Assembly (NCBI GenBank): GCA_019425655.1
Contig: NQWY01002982.1
Span: 1 to 21,268 of the forward strand
Source of the DNA: Rhizophagus prolifer
Taxonomy: Eukaryota > Glomeromycota > Glomeromycetes > Glomerales > Glomeraceae
Direction of reading: 5' to 3'
Length of the DNA: 21,268 nucleotides
Below the pieces are notes generated by a model that was given only the letters and a program-made list of their open reading frames with translations, did no database searches and had not been told where the DNA came from. Below, one piece after another: positions 20,741 through 21,268 of this stretch. Position 1 is the first letter of the stretch. The number at the start of each line of letters is the position of its first letter. The position numbers and the translations under genes are program-made.

Positions 20741-21268
20741 ATAAATTTTAAACTATTTGTACGCTAAGTCCGTTGTACTATACGCATTTCTTCAAGGCCG
20801 GAATTAATATAATGCCATTCAGTATCTAAAAAAGGCAATAAAATTTTGATGGCATTATTCATAAAAGGCAAGATATACATGATTTTTTTGCCTCATTCTA
20901 CGATGAAATAAAAAATCAGTAAAACCTTTAATATACTGTATATATATTAAAAAATTATCAAAAAAATTATAAAGATTTAGTAAATATTTCTTCCAATTAA
21001 ATTTATTACTAAATACATACTCCTATTGTAACAACCGAAAACCTCACGTGTATAATACCTTTCGCGCCGGACTTATCAACAAGTTAAATGTAATTTAAAA
21101 TTATAGATAACAACAATAAAAACTTTTATATATGGGACTGAATAATGACAACTTGATCCAGTATCAATAGAAAAAAATAAGTACCGTATTTGAAAATTTC
21201 CTTTAATTCTGTCAGATAGCCTAATTATATGACACACAATGCTCTGCATGTTTAGGTCTATATATACC
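20741..21268. other. Right-end intergenic region
   Basis: A+T-rich DNA, with no gene or element recognised. GGCCGGAATT near 20797 is the inverse of the AATTCCGGCC string seen near 12496. Confidence 0.45.

Overview
The window looks like nuclear DNA from a very A+T-rich fungus. By eye roughly three quarters or more of the bases are A or T. It carries short GT-AG introns of 66-88 bases, 3' splice sites of the type CTTTTTTAG, and a lineage-specific tandem family of secreted or membrane-anchored kelch proteins. This combination resembles arbuscular mycorrhizal fungi (Glomeromycotina, Rhizophagus-like). The assignment is inference, because the window holds no marker gene.

There is one gene family here and nothing else recognisable as protein-coding. 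The complete member (3228-4862, + strand) has five exons and 436 residues: an N-terminal signal peptide, six kelch-type repeats expected to form a beta-propeller, a Thr/Pro-rich stalk, one membrane helix and a 20-residue basic tail. Layout: copy 1 (1-1367, +, 5' end outside the window), copy 2 (3228-4862, +, intact), a 3' fragment (6698-6975, -), copy 3 (7634-9019, -, broken), a scrambled fragment (9684-10085, -), copy 4 (13573-15062, -, broken) and copy 5 (18026-19444, -, broken). The + and - groups meet tail to tail near 4.9-6.7 kb. This is a birth-and-death array: one clean gene, one probably soluble form and several decaying relatives.

The spaces between the copies are long A+T-rich DNA. 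They hold three short DNA transposons without genes of their own: a 600-bp CACTA-like element full of TCCGGA motifs (10915-11514), and two Mutator-like miniature elements (15236-15349 and 17577-17746). A far-upstream flank is duplicated (11515-12180 against about 19670-20740). One copy of this flank preserves the empty site of the 600-bp transposon.

The main points for follow-up all concern the membrane anchor and gene regulation. The anchor helix in copies 2 and 3 is bounded by an in-frame 60-nt GT...AG segment that could be spliced out. Copies 1 and 4 have lost the same helix from the DNA. A two-part promoter motif with constant spacing sits before copies 2, 4 and 5, and a 3' motif is shared by four copies. 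I found no RNA gene, CRISPR array, virus-like element or other unusual system.
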